From Trichuris trichiura (lineage: Eukaryota; Nematoda; Enoplea; Trichinellida; Trichuridae): DNA of 64,000 nucleotides. The translations under genes were made by a program, and so were the position numbers. The stretch's first letter is position 1. Each line of letters starts with the position of its first letter. The notes beneath the pieces are model-generated. The model worked only from the letters and a program-made list of their open reading frames with translations. It searched no databases and had not been told where the DNA came from. Positions 1 through 16,700 of the stretch are shown in pieces. The stretch is taken from the NCBI GenBank assembly GCA_037903355.1, contig JBAJFE010000031.1, positions 124,001 through 188,000 on the forward strand, written 5' to 3'.

Positions 1-827
1 TACAGTATTAAATATAACCTCCGAAAGCTTTAGACCAGTGGTACAGCGAATCTCAAATTTTTCTAAATTTCAAATTGCGATGTGTTGGCGCTCAACTGTA
101 AAAGCAAGATGGGTGTAGTGCTTTTGCACATAGCATGAGGATAACTTTGTCCAATGCCTTGGCAGTTGTGCAGCTTTTATTAACTGGAACCGGCTTTTCT
201 ACGATTGAGGATGCATCTTAGTCAGTAATTTTTAAAATGGCTTGTTCAGAATCCTTTGCCTGACAAACAACGGTATTCGCCGTAGTTTTCTTTAACTATG
301 TAAGTCTCATTGCAAAATAACATAAGACCCACTCTTTGTCATTAAAATCAAAGTTACGGTGGAGCGTTGATGGTTCACCGAATCCCTTCGCCAACGCTCA
401 CATCCCCTAGGTGGGTGCAGCTATCCGTTCGGCTCGATTTTCCAACTTCACCTTCATCGTAGGGCACTTTTCTTGCCTAAGCTGAAAAAATGTCTCGAGC
501 GTTTTGAAATAACGGATTTGGTACTGTAGCCCAGACTGCAGAGATACTTGAAAATCAAAAATTAAACTTTTTAAAAATGTAATAGTTGGCTAATTGAAGT
601 ATTCCGATTTCCTTTTAATTTTAGTTTTAGATTTCTCTGCATATGTGCTGCTTTTTACGGTAGATATGTCAGAAATTACGTTATTTTTAGGGCTCTAAGA
701 TGTGAAAATAATTAAAAGTTCATGTATGCGGGCAATTCCTTTAGAAACATCTTTTTGACGAAAATATATTTACATCTAACCTGTATATTATGTTTAAGCT
801 TAAACGCATTATTGTCCTGCTGAAACG
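1..827. other. gene-free stretch upstream of LYAR
   Basis: AT-rich sequence with no reading frame I can assign to a gene. It should include the promoter and 5' UTR of the LYAR gene, but no clear TATA box or splice structure could be picked out. No repeat shared with the rest of the window was noticed. Confidence 0.4.
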
Positions 828-1883
828 ATGGTATTTTTCACGTGCAACGGTTGCGGCGAAGCCGTCAGAAAGCAACAGGTCGAAAAGCATCGTCTACGAT
901 GCCGTCGCAGCCATGTTTTTTCGTGCATGGACTGCGGAGCCGATTTTCGCGGAATTGAATACAACGGGCACACAAAGTGTATAAGTGAACGGGAAAAGTA
1001 TTCCGGCGGAACGTACCAGGAAAAGGAGGCAAAAGGCGAAGTGAAGCAGCAAAGTTGGACCGACCAAGTTCAAAAGGCCATCGACCAGGCGAAACCGACC
1101 CACGTTGGTCTTCGCAAATTGTTGGAATCGCTTAAAAGTTACACGAACATTCCGCGAAAACAGGCAAAGTTCAAAAAGTTTCTTTCCAACTCGCTCGGCA
1201 TACGCAACGAAGGACTGATAGACGATGCGTGGGAGGCAATTTCCGCTTCGGCGAAGGACGCACAACCGTCCGATGGCCATAACACAGAGCATATTGACAG
1301 TCAGCCAACCGAACAACAAGAAAACAATAAAAGGCCTCTTCAGGAAAAAATTGAAACTACGAGCGAAAAGAAAAGGCAAAAAGTCGAAGAGAAGAATGAA
1401 AAGGAAGAGGAGAAGCTAGCAACGATCGAAGCGAACGGCCACAGTGGTAAAAAGTCTAGAAAATGTCTTTCCAACTCAGCCAGTCTGCGCGATGACAATT
1501 TAGCGAACAATGAATCATCAGCTACTTTCACTACGGCAAAAGACGACGAGGTACCGTCGGATGACCATAGTAAGTCAACCGGACAAGAAGAAGTCGAAAA
1601 GGAAAAAGTCGAAGAGAATAATGAGCACAAAGAAAACTTAGCAGTTACGGAAACGAGCAACGCTCGAAAGTTGAAGAAGAAGATGTTCAAAGCGGCCGTA
1701 AAGAACATCTTAACGGAAACGGCGGAAGGAAGGATGAAACTTAAGAAACTGCGTAAGGCGATAGTGAAAACTTTGTCTACCGATAGTGTTTCCGAAGAGG
1801 ACGTCCTAGCCCGTATTGACCACTTGTTACCAAAGTGTAAGCAGTTCGTTGTCGACGGCAAATACATTAGCATTGCTAGTTGA
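828..1883 (+). CDS. LYAR: LYAR-like nucleolar zinc-finger protein
   Basis: Single-exon gene of 351 residues. The start MVFFTCNGCGEAV and the spaced Cys/His pairs over the first ~55 residues (CNGC, H-x-C, CMDC, GHTKC) match the paired LYAR-type zinc fingers of cell growth-regulating nucleolar protein. The segment after them (KYSGGTYQEKEAKGE, KQQSW) is also typical. The middle (residues ~130-280) is low-complexity, rich in Lys and Glu, as expected of a nucleolar protein. The last ~70 residues (KAAVKNILTE..., KLKKLRKAIVK, QFVVDGKYI) match the conserved C-terminal domain of the family. Known relatives act in ribosome biogenesis and transcription in the nucleolus. The start was chosen because MVFF is the family N-terminus; the ATG at 790 is in another frame. 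Its stop lies only 152 bp from the convergent STK16 stop. Confidence 0.92.
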   Translation: MVFFTCNGCGEAVRKQQVEKHRLRCRRSHVFSCMDCGADFRGIEYNGHTKCISEREKYSGGTYQEKEAKGEVKQQSWTDQVQKAIDQAKPTHVGLRKLLESLKSYTNIPRKQAKFKKFLSNSLGIRNEGLIDDAWEAISASAKDAQPSDGHNTEHIDSQPTEQQENNKRPLQEKIETTSEKKRQKVEEKNEKEEEKLATIEANGHSGKKSRKCLSNSASLRDDNLANNESSATFTTAKDDEVPSDDHSKSTGQEEVEKEKVEENNEHKENLAVTETSNARKLKKKMFKAAVKNILTETAEGRMKLKKLRKAIVKTLSTDSVSEEDVLARIDHLLPKCKQFVVDGKYISIAS

Positions 1884-2034
1884 ACTTAGGGTCTTTTATT
1901 TGTTTTTGTTACCCATCAAGTCAAGAAAGAGTGTTTCCTGCGATTCGTTGGCAAAAAATACCTACAAACAAATAATGTTCATTAGCTTGCGCGGATTGTC
2001 CACACATTGCACGACGGACGGAGAGACAGACATG

Positions 2035-5975
<3,941 letters not shown>

Positions 5976-6639
5976 TGGTTAGCTTTCAATCGACTAGAAT
6001 TACAAACCACACATAAGAATTCAAAAAGAATTATAATACCCAAAAAACTAGCTTGAAGAACATGGAGACGTTACGTTTAAGAGTACAGATATACAACCGA
6101 CCTTTCATTTAGAGGACTTGTTGTAAAGTGACGAAAAGCGAAAAACCACAGCCAGCGAGTTACCGTTGAGTAAATAACCTCTGATACTACGGATCACTGG
6201 AAGGTGCGTTCCTTCGATTGGAAAGGAAAGAATACTTGCCTAGCAACTCCTGACCAAACTGAGCCCCGATGGGACTTCAAGGACGTCAAAACGACCAGAC
6301 CCAATGACAACATCTCAGTGAAACGACAACAAATGGACATGCCATTGTTCCGCTGAAATTGACGAACAACGCTCGTTCGTTGAAGTCTAATTAGCATAAT
6401 GAGAAATACGAAAACGAAACTATTCGATGCAGAGAGCATTAATGGAGAAAGGTGAAGTCAAAAGCCAACGTGCGGTATCATTTACTTGCAACTGATAAAG
6501 GCGTTGTGCCACAACGATAAGCTGAATTATTTTCCCCAAACAAGTAGCCATCGTCTGACAGGCTGCCAATAGACGCCTTTTTTGGAGGATGCCCTGCGAA
6601 AGCGCTAAAAGCCAAATGGGGAATATGGTTAAAGTCCGC

Positions 6640-6895
6640 TCGTTATCGATATGGCACTGTCCATCTTAAAACTGAAGTGTAATGGTGTTTTCTGTATCGC
6701 TTGCGTACCTTTCCAGTCCAACGTACGGAAACGGTGTGGACGAGTAAGCTTTCAAGTTCGGCTTGGCAAAATGATTCTTCCAAATTTCCATTGGATATCA
6801 GTCGAACATAAAGAGCTAAATTCCGTCAACTCATATCAAGCGGCCGGATGGGTCCGGTGGCAAAAGGCTTCTCGGCGTCCTAGAAATTCAATATT
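6640..6895 (-). pseudogene. decayed copy of the COLGALT last exon
   Basis: Aligns by eye with the functional last exon at 14035-13765, including a preserved acceptor-like end, the ATGTTCGACYRATATCC region and the block encoding KNHF. It carries a stop where the intact copy has the Gln of DQHP, plus small deletions, so it cannot encode the enzyme tail. It lies just upstream of the intact STK16 start, as the intact last exon lies upstream of the decayed STK16 copy. Confidence 0.8.
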
Positions 6896-8979
6896 AACTC
6901 CAAAATCACGTTACTCTTCTTTGTACGATCAATCACACCTTGCTGCACGTGTTCAGCGCGAAGCTGTTGTTCTTATTGATGACCGTTCTTTCATTTGCCC
7001 ATATGGATTTAACTTTTCAAACGTAACAATTCAGTCATTGGTCAGTCTAGAAAAGGCATTGCTGAAACGTCTGCCCACCTGGACTTTAAGAAACTGACAA
7101 AAGAAAAGGTAATCTTAAGAAAGAAACTCTAAGCGCTAAAGCGATGGCAATCGACTAGTGCCCGACTAATGCAAAACACCTTTAGCATAAAAAGGTTGAA
7201 TACGTAATGCATGACAAGGCAACCTTCTCAACTTGGGACCAACGTCCGCAGCGTCAATCAATAGCTTATATTGCATAGGGACTTCACGAAAAGAAACTGA
7301 TGGTATTGCTGCTGCTTGATTCCAAAACGCACCATTTGTGGGAGCCAACGATCGATAGACGGTCGCGTGCAAGCACTGATAAGATTCTATACTGAAGCAT
7401 TACGAAATTTGTTCCAGACAAAGCAGACTTTTTAACACAGCGATTGCTATCTCACTGAAAACATGAATAGGGAACGACATGAGCTCAAGAGCTCTCGGCA
7501 GCTTGTTCAATTATTTATTAAACTACAATGAACAGCACAATTACGTTGGCAAACTGAAGGGTTCCGCCCTACTGAATTTGGAAGGACTGCAAATCAAATA
7601 AATGCTGCCTTTTAGAATAAAATTTTCCAGAAAAAAAATCAACAAACCAAATCAATAAGACTAATAAGAACTGTCTCAAGCTTTTCTAACAAAATCAGAA
7701 AGCGGTGGAAGTAAAAAAAAAGAGTTGAGCGAAGTGTCCCAATGCCTTAGGGAACTAGTAAACCTGAAAACAGAAATCAACCAACAGTATAACATTCACT
7801 TATGGAATTGCCCCGTTTGTCAAAAAGTATTTTCAGACTTCTCGAAATTACAGCAGGAACTCGATTACCGGAAGTAATTGTTGCAAAGGGTAGTTCCGGC
7901 GACGAAAAAATTCCGATAATCGAAGTTTTCTTCGCTTATCGACTTTTCTTATTCTATGAGCATTCTAAGTTGTGCTCCTTGAAGAGCAGCTCATGCGTCA
8001 ATGAGCTCAGTTGCATTTCGATCAGACGAATAAAATACAACGAAAGACCTGCTTTTTCACTAGCTCGAACTGGTGAAAAAACAGATGATCCAAACACACA
8101 AGCAGTTTACTAAATAAACAGAGAAAATGACGCAACCAACTATAGATGTTCAAGTAGCAATTAGTTACACCATCGAACACCCTGAAATAATAAAGTAAAC
8201 GTAGTTCGCTCAGAGAACACTTCACGGACTTTTAAAAACAACAGCAAGCCTCAGGCAGCGTATCAGAAAAATTAAACTAGTCTTTTTAAGAAGTAAAAGG
8301 CTTACAACTTGAACATCGTTCATCGTACTGTAGGCCAATTCTTCTCCTCGTCGAATAAAGATTACCAAGTTTTCCCACAATCGACATTCCTATAAACGAG
8401 TTTATATTGTACTCTTGCTCAATCGTCAGCGAGTAAAAATGACTTGCATTTAAATCAGTTGTCACTATGTAAAACTTTGGTGGACAACACGCTTACTTTA
8501 ACGAATGTATTAACGTACGGCGCTCTGAAAAAGGCATATTATTATTCTTTCAACGGAGAACATTTTGAAGAAAAGTTCCAACCAATTAGTACGACAACCA
8601 TAGTTTTTCGTCAGCGCTCCAAAACTGCCCAATGTCGACAGCTCATGCCTATGCAGCCTTTACGAAAGCACAGCGACCAACAAGCATTTCTGCAATTGCT
8701 CCGCAAGTCAAAAGCAACGAACGTGCAACGTCGAAAAACTCATTACAGTAGACGCATGCAAAAAATTCTCAACGTGCTTACAATTAACGTCAGGCAATTT
8801 TTTTACTGCTAATATTTTGAAACAAAAGTAAACTAACATCGCAATCGATACAAAGACCCCAAAACTATGCTGGTGATTTGCAACCGCCCAATAATGGAAG
8901 AGGAAAACGAAGCGACAAACAAACTTTAAAGAGCGCACAATGAAAACAGAACTAGCGCAAACGACGCGTCGGACCAAAA
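6896..8979. other. unassigned sequence of duplication unit 1
   Basis: No gene recognised. By position it should correspond to about 14.05-14.77 kb in the second unit, but the two have diverged or been rearranged and I could not align them with confidence. Confidence 0.35.
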
Positions 8980-9225
8980 TCAAACAGAACAAAGCGATCG
9001 CGAATTGTTCACTTTTCGAAAAATAGCCAACATAACGTCATAGAATTCTGGTAAATTACGCGCAGGTTGCATGTTAACCTGCGAATCAAGTAAACGGTAG
9101 AAATTTGTTACGTGTTCATCAGTGCTGTTGTCGCTGTTTGAGGCGTCTTTCTGCGGTTTTGGCGGCCGCTCCTTTCCGAAAATCGTAGCTGTTCTCCGCC
9201 ACCGAATAAGCGAAATAGCTCCCTA
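8980..9225. repeat. duplicated hairpin-bearing segment, copy 1
   Basis: Contains the short hairpin CGCAGGTT...AACCTGCG followed by GAATCAAGTAAACGGT. Related segments occur at about 10,470 and 14,770. This copy and the next flank the decayed hAT element. Confidence 0.6.
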
Positions 9226-10494
9226 ACCGCTATTGGGATTGGGACAAATCAATTGCCTGCACACATCAAAAGGAAGTGAAGACGGTTGGCGCGCATATTA
9301 CAATATCTCGCCGTTGATTGCGAAGTCTAGAAAATTCCATACAGTTGGTAAGGAACTGTTGGTTCCCGTAGTAAGTGAAGAATTCGAAACAGGTTCACAC
9401 TGGCCAGCAGGCTAACATTATTAAGAAAATTCAGATCTTGTCTCTTAGCCACCCCACCGTTTGGGAATGCAGGTTCCTTTCTGGCAAGCATTCCCTCAAC
9501 TTGTTATGCCATTGCTGGAGAACACGCCGATCACCTTTTTTTGCCCTTACCCAAATCTAAGCGAAAACGTAAGCTTTATTTTTAGGCTTAGGCTTAGGTA
9601 AGAGCAAACCAGGATGGGCGGCAAACTTACAGTATGACGATGGGGTGCTTTGAAGACAAGATCCAAACGAATTCCATTAGGCAATACGTTTCAACAAAAT
9701 ACGCGGATGATGCATTGTGAAGTTTGCTGTGGACAACATTTCTTGCTACAGTTGAAAGAATCGTGTTTGCCTAGAAACGAGGCGTTACAGCTGACCTAAG
9801 TTCAATTCTTGAAGGCCAAGAGCTCGGTTCAAGAACTATTATTTGCTAAAGAGATGGTTACCGGCAGGAAAGGCGAAAGCACTTTCGTTATCTTGAAAGA
9901 GTACTTTGCGGAGAGAAATGTTACCTGAGAGTGTAACATCCATGGCGACTGAGAATGCATCGTTGATGTTGGCAAGCTAGCGCAGCTGCAGAGCGCTTTT
10001 AAAGCAAAAAGTGCAAGATGTTATGGCCGTGCACTGCGTTGTACATAGGCAACATCTCGCCTCAAAAAAGCTAAGTCATCGGCAGCATAATTCACTGCAC
10101 TACGTTATCACAAAATTAAATCTTCAAATAACAGAGTATTTCGAAAATGTGCCAAGAAAAAGACTTAAGCTAGAATCGATTCTTGTTGCACACTCAGGTA
10201 CGAAGGCCAGCCAAAGGCGATCGTCTCAACCCATCTTACGTTCTTTTTAAAATTCTTTTTAATCTTTCTCAAAGAGCACGACGCCCTGTCGCGCGAAAAT
10301 TTGAAAAAATTCAAAAGCAACGTTGCTTGCATGGCCGATTTGCATTTGAAATTAAATGAAATCAATCTCACGGAGTATAAATGCCATTTACGAAAGGGAA
10401 TCCAACCAGTTAAAAATGTTTTTAAAAAACAGAATTTTTCGGGTCGAATGAGCCTTCACTCATTGTCAGCGACTGAACTACAAGCTACATTCTA
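9226..10494 (+). mobile_element. decayed hAT transposon copy (SCAND3/ZBED-like)
   Basis: Translated fragments RAYYNISPLIAKSRKF and VHCVVHRQHLASKKLS (about 9233-9415 and 10011-10130) are clear relatives of SCAND3/ZBED/FAM200-type hAT transposases and of the second hAT copy at 38 kb. The reading frame is broken by stops and by an inserted fold-back repeat near 9.44-9.65 kb. Precise ends were not found. Confidence 0.75.
9441..9655. repeat. fold-back repeat with TTAGGC-like arms, copy 1
   Basis: Carries TTTGCCCTTACC...TTAGGCTTAGGCTTAGGTAAG then AAACTTACAGTATGACGATG. The same arrangement recurs near 26.3, 31.2, 39.6 and 49.5 kb. Here it splits the decayed hAT copy, so it inserted after it. Confidence 0.6.
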
Positions 10495-11335
10495 AACCAA
10501 AAGCAATGCATTTTACAACTGCGCGATAACTGTGAGCAGGTAACAATTTAACCTGCGAATCACATATATGGTAAAAACTAACTGTCTGCTCACCGCTGAG
10601 CTTGTCGCCATTCGCGCAGTCGTTCTATGCACTTGCGCGATAGCTGCTTGTGAGAAACGCTGAAGCTCTTGGCTTATAGCTGGCCACCTATTGTACGAAT
10701 CTGAAGGCAACTGAATTTTGTTTTGTTCAACTGGGACGGCTAGGAGAGTCAGGGCAACTGTCAGGATTCCATGTACACGCATGATTAGTGTGAGGAACAG
10801 CACGTATTTTTACAAGATATGCAGGATATGATTCTGAGCTCAGTCGGACGATATTCTTCAACACTGATAGCAAGCCTCTGCATGGGAAAAAGAGTCAAGA
10901 TATTGCAGCCGATCTGTCTGCCGGGGAGCACAACATTCTCTTGTATGCTACAGACAAGCGACAAGACCTCGTCAGTATTGAAGCTGTGTTATAGGATATG
11001 CGCTGTCAGCAGCAAAGGTGAACAAGCTTTGGAGCACTGCAAGCGGTAGCAACCTTAATCCAACGACGATATTTAAATTATATCAGTTCTTTATGTAATC
11101 GACTAGACATCCATCCGCTTCAGAAATTTACCAAATTTGGGCATACTGTCATCTAGCTGCAAGGACAGGAGGACTATTGAAACCTGACAAAAGATATGGT
11201 TTACCATTTTCAAATTTGAAAGATATTGGCAGCGCCATTATCGAGGCGCAATGAAGATACAAAGATGTTCCGACTCTCACAACAGAGATACGATGCCCGC
11301 GAGATTTCTCTCGCAACTTTCCAAGGTCTAACTGC
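10470..11335. repeat. duplicated segment of unknown origin, unit 1 copy
   Basis: Matches 14,770-15,715 by eye in several blocks: the GCAGGT...ACCTGC hairpin, TCGCGCAGTC(G/A)TTC, and CGCAATGAAGATACA followed by CCGACTCTCAC/CCGCTTCTCAC. No protein family recognised in either copy. It belongs to the tandem duplication that also carries the STK16 and COLGALT exons. Confidence 0.65.
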
Positions 11336-12780
11336 TGATGCCGTTGTCGTTGCTTGTTTTCGTGACTTTGTAACGTGCAGTCGGATGTAATGAAGTAAAT
11401 GCTCGCAAAAAACAGGCTTGTCTATTTTTGCGCAGCAATTCGTAAAAAAACTGCTGCGATTTCCCGCTTAAAGCTGCTTACCGTGTTTGTTTTCCAAACC
11501 CACCAAAAAACGCCCGCCGGAAAAATAATTGATTCAAATATCGAGCTGCAGATCAATAAAGCCTGTTTACGGCCACGAAATCAAAATTGTTCAACTACGG
11601 TCTGTTCTAGTCTGAATTCGCTCACACACGATTTATGAGATGCAAATTGCTTCTCGCGTGACGCACTGCCTTACTTGCATGGTATATCATATGGAAAACT
11701 AAAACTTTGCCATCGGCTATCAAGAAAGTAAATGATTACGCTGAACACAATCGCAATGATCAATGAAATGGCATATGGATTGAACACTGACTTCAACTCG
11801 AAATGGGCGAAAAAACTGAAGAGGACGTATTTTTAAACCAGGAAATTCTTACGCGACGGGAAGAACAAAGCAAAAATCTCTGCTGACGGCGAAGAGTTTG
11901 GAACGACGACTGAAATGCAACTTCAAAGCAAGCAAAGTTCGATTCTTATTCGTAGCTTCGAAAGTTAAGATAAAAAAAACTTTTTTTTAAAAAACCAAAA
12001 ACTTCTGTTGTCCTTGACTATCGTTATTGCAACCACCTCTGTGCAATTACAGCTAAGAGTAATTAAGCTTGTACTGTATGTCTGATAATATAGACCTCTA
12101 ATCGTTTCCCTTTTCCTAACGCTGAAAGCAATCGTGCTCAAAATCTAATAAAAGCGTTAAGAAAATAATATAAAACGTTTTCGCGCTACCCTTGTGCTAC
12201 TGAGCAAGTAGTCATCAGTAGTAGAACACGCTACAACGTGTTCGAAAAATTTTCAGGCAATGTTTTCTGTCAACAAAAATACTTCAAGATCAGGTAGCTT
12301 AAGGCGGCCTTTTTTATTCAGCAAATTAATCAGGAACTAAAGCGGGAAAAAAGCGACTTTTGGACAAGTTTGATGGACACCACGAACTCTTGCTTGCTCA
12401 TTGTGGGAGAACAATAACAGTAGCCATTTTTCAGATGATTAAAGTACTGTTCAAAGCGCCTTTCGTTACTCTATTCTTACTTTGAACTTTTTCCTCATAA
12501 GCTGACGACTGATCGACAAAGAGCGACCCAAATGTTTCTACTGAACTAAACAGTTTCAACCTAATCACAAATAACGTAATATAATTTGCTTAAAAGAATC
12601 TTATACTAAATTAACCAAACCTGCTCCTATTGAATAATTTCACTAAAATTTAAATTATTTCTACAACCGCGACGGCGATGTGCCCTTGTTCAGCACTAAA
12701 CGGCAAAGCGCGTTATTATTTTACCATTTATGGAAGGTTAGCCAGCCGTTACTTCAGTAAACGAAAGAACACCTTCGCCT
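11336..12780. other. gene-free stretch between duplication units
   Basis: No recognisable gene. It should contain the junction between the two duplicated units and remnants of the STK16 intron, but I could not place the breakpoint. Confidence 0.35.
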
Positions 12781-13150
12781 ACCTCGTAATAAGCGATGGG
12801 CGCTATATTCTGTCGGGATTGTCGAATCCGCTCGAATGGCACATCTATTGCAACTGATCAATTGTTCATAATCGGTAGTTCGGTAGAAGTTCTGACAAAG
12901 TAACATTCGTATAGTAAAGCCTTAAAATTTCCGGTTTCACCTACGTTGATCTCGTTTCCAACTGACGCTTTGCCCGCCTTACTATGACATACAATGCTCT
13001 TTTTAGTGCGCGAAGATGACCACTACTTCTTTCTTGAGCCAAAAGCAGTAAAATTGTCTACTGAAAACGAAAATGCTAAAAATTTCAGGAACGGCTTAAC
13101 AGGAGTTCATCACCTGTCGCCGAAGTGAACAGCTTTGCAACCGTGAAAAG
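12781..13150 (-). pseudogene. decayed copy of STK16 5' exons
   Basis: Blocks such as CAACTGATCAATTGTTCATAATC and CTTTTTAGTGCGCGAAGATG match the intact exon at 5811-5523 and its upstream exon. Stops, indels and a lost start make it non-coding. It sits just downstream of the intact COLGALT last exon, mirroring the 5.5-6.9 kb arrangement. Confidence 0.8.
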
Positions 13151-13764
13151 CGGCTCATTTCTAATGGACTAAAATTATGAAAAGTAGATTGGCGGGCGAA
13201 AATTGTAACAACACAACAACATGAAAAAAACATACCAGCAACTTAATACTGAGCACCAAAAAAGAAAGCATGCCTCGCGCTCCTTTGGTAAAAAGAAACC
13301 AATCGATTATTTAAACAATACTTACGCGGCAACTGCCGAGTGAATAAGGCCATCAATAGGACCTCAAAGACGATGTCATGATAGCAACATTGAAGGAATA
13401 TATTTCCGCGAAACGATCACGAACGGACATGCCGCAATTCCGCCGAAATTGACGCTGAACAACGATCGTCCCTCAATGAGCAATTACAGCAATGGAAAAA
13501 TACAAAAACAAACTAATCGATGCCGACAGCGTTAGTAGAGAAAAAGAAGGACAGAGGCAACGCGCTCCATCATTTACTTGCAACTGACGAAAGCGTTGCG
13601 CTAGTTCGACTAGTTAACAACAATAAGCGGAATTAGTTCCTAAAAATAAGTAGCACCATTGGGAGTAAACTGCCGAACTCGTCGGGGACAGGCTGGCCAT
13701 ACACAAGCGTTTTTGTAAAACAGGACGTGTTGCGTAAGTAGCCAAAACCAAATAGAAAGTAAGG

Positions 13765-16700
13765 TCAAAGTTCGTCCGTTATCGGTGTGGCAGTGGGCTG
13801 TCCATTTGTGGACTGAAGAATAGTAGTGTTTTCCGTATCGCTTATGTAGCCTTCCTGTCCAACGTACAAAACCGGATAAACCAGAAGCGGTACGGACGTG
13901 TACGCGTTCAAATCCCGCTTGACAAAATGATTCTTCCACGCATCCACTGGATGCTGGTCGAACATGATGGGCAAAAATTCGTCAACTGGTACCAGGCGAC
14001 CCAATGGTTCCGCGGCTAGAAGCTTTTCGGCGCCCCTAAAATTCAAGAAAATTTTCGAAAACGTTTTGCTTGCCTTTAAGAAGCACCCTGAGGGTCCTCT
14101 TTGAAAATTTTGCTTTCTTACTTCGCTTTACGTTGATAACCAGTTCACCGGATGCACAAATTTCGTAAGTCACCTCAACATCATCCTTAAAGTTTTGTTC
14201 AATGATGTTGTTGAGGTTGACTTACGAAATTTGAGCATCAGGTGAACTGGTTATCAACGTAAAGCAAAGTAAGAAAGCAAAATTTATTAGCTTCTGTGAT
14301 CAACTCGCGTAACGTCTTCAACGTTTTTGCGCTGAAGACGTTACGCGAGTTGATCACAGAAGCTAATAACGTTGCTGAAACTTGAGCATCCGAAGAACTG
14401 ATCACTTCGGTAAAAAGAAGTAGCTCAAAATATTACATATGCTTAATACAATAAGCACTTAGATGAAATAAAGAATATTTGAAGGATACAAAGGCTTTCA
14501 TACAGGAACAAACGCATTAAACGCTTAAGGCTGAAAGCCCTTATATGAGCACAATCAACGTCCAACATTTGTTATTAACAATCATTTTTGTGTTAGTAAC
14601 AACTGCGTCTACTGCTTTGCCCTAGATGAAACAAACGCGATGGATGCGACTGCAGGAAATCTCATTCATTAATGCAACCGCGCAGTAAGTCAATATAACA
14701 GAGAGGCAATTGAACTAATTGCCCTATGAACTCAAAAGAGAAGAATCAATGGGACCAGCGTAGCCGCTAATTATTCTTTTTCGTATAAAACGGACATAGC
14801 GACTTAAAACTGTGACACAATGACGCGCAGGTGACCACTGAACCTGCAAATCAAATAAACGGTGAAAACTTGCTGGCTGCTCGATGCTACTCTTGTCGTC
14901 AATCGCGCAGTCATTCGACGACTTGTGCGGCAGCTGCTTATGAGATACTGAAGCTACACACCGTCGTAGCTGACTGCTGCTCAGCCACTGTACGAATGGG
15001 GCGAGTGCAGAATACAGAAGTTCAGATGTTTGAAAGGGGCATCAACAGTGATAGCCCAAGTCAGTCAGCACCTATCGACGATTGCTTCATATAATGGCGA
15101 ATTGGGGAAACTGCTCGACCCGGACGATGAAACGGAAGTGATTGCGAATTGCTCCATTGGCGAAACTTTCCAACAACTGCCGAATCGCTCGTCGACGGAT
15201 GCAGCAGTCCTCTTTAAAAGAGGAAGTTAAGATATCGCAGCTGCGTCGGTTCAACTGGCACGATATGGTCTCAGAAATATATCCGTTTGGGTGCCTTAAC
15301 CGCCAACCACTTGCAAGGCCTTTCGGACTTGGAGGCAGCGAAAACGGTATGGCTCCTGGTCAGCGCCCAAGACAAAGAAGCTGCGTAGCTACGGAAGCAC
15401 TGACCGCTTTATTCCACTGAAGATATTAGCATAGTTCGGTTGCCATCGTAACAACTTGACGGGAGCCAACTTCGGAAACTTACCTGATTTGGGCTTGTTA
15501 TTATTCGGAAGCTTCGAAGTTCGGTTGACTTCAAAGCTCTGCTTGAAGATACGGGACTGGTCGTTCTCACGGATGAACGAAGCTCATGGGAAAACGAAGA
15601 AGAACGCACAAACCTCCGGCGCTTCTCAGTAATGTAGCGCAATGAAGATACAGGTTGCTCCGCTTCTCACAAAAAACGTCCACGTGGGATTTGAGCTTCA
15701 ACTTGGCTAGCTTTTGGTCTATACAGCCTGTACAAATATTGGGTTGTTTCATAAGTTCGTTCCGTTTTCTTTAGAAGTAAATTTTTTTTGTACCCAGTTG
15801 CTCTCATGCCAAGCAGTATATATCATTCAATACCTCTCGATGTTATCTGCAAGTTAGTACAGTTAAATTTTAATATCGCGCTCTTGAGAAGTTTTAGCTT
15901 AACTGGAAAGATGGAGTGTCAGGTCGACAAAAAGGAGCATCTCCGACACGTGCTGCTTTTCCTGTATAACGGAGGATTAAGTGCTGTCGCAGCGGCTGAA
16001 AAGACCCAGGCGGTCTACAGGGAAGAGGCTATCAGCGATCGAGCAGCTAGGTTCTCCCGCTTTAGGGAGGGAAATTTCGATCTGAGTGACAGTGCGAGGT
16101 CAGGGAGGCCAAGCGATTTTGATGAAGGGAGACTGAACGCCCTAATGCAAGAAGATCCACGACAGTCGACACGCGAACTGGCTGAGAAGATTGGCTGCAG
16201 TCATGTGACTGTGAGCCGACATTTGCTATCTATGGGAAAGATATAGAAAATGGGATTATGGGTGCCACATCAGCTGAGTCGAGATGACAAAATTCGGCGC
16301 GTTTCTGCCGCAGGTTCTCTTCTCGCTCGATACCGTCAAGCCGTGGCCCAACGTCGCCCATTCTTCAGCCAGATCATCACAGGTGATGAGAAGTAGTGTC
16401 TGTTCGTCAACATGAAACAAAGGAAGGAGTGGCTGAGTCCTGGTAAGGATCCAACCCCGCGAGCGAAGCCCAAATTGCACGAACGAAAGACTATGCTGTC
16501 CGTCTGGTGGAATTGTGAGGGTGTTATACATTTCGAATTGCTTCCAAAGAACCAGACTATCACCGCCACAATTTATGTGGAACAGTTACGGCGTTTGGCG
16601 AGCGCAGTTCAGCAGAAAAGGCAAAAGAAGCAACATGACATCATGCTGCAGCACGACAATGCCCGACCGCGCACAGCAATATTCACAAAAACAGCGATCC

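Noticed and set aside
1340..1873. 177-codon minus-strand frame opposite LYAR
   Set aside because: Antisense shadow of the Lys/Glu-rich LYAR middle; gives Ser/Phe-rich sequence with no family.
10513..10803. 96-codon minus-strand frame with a signal-peptide-like start
   Set aside because: Not conserved as protein in the duplicated copy at 14.8 kb; likely chance in decayed DNA.
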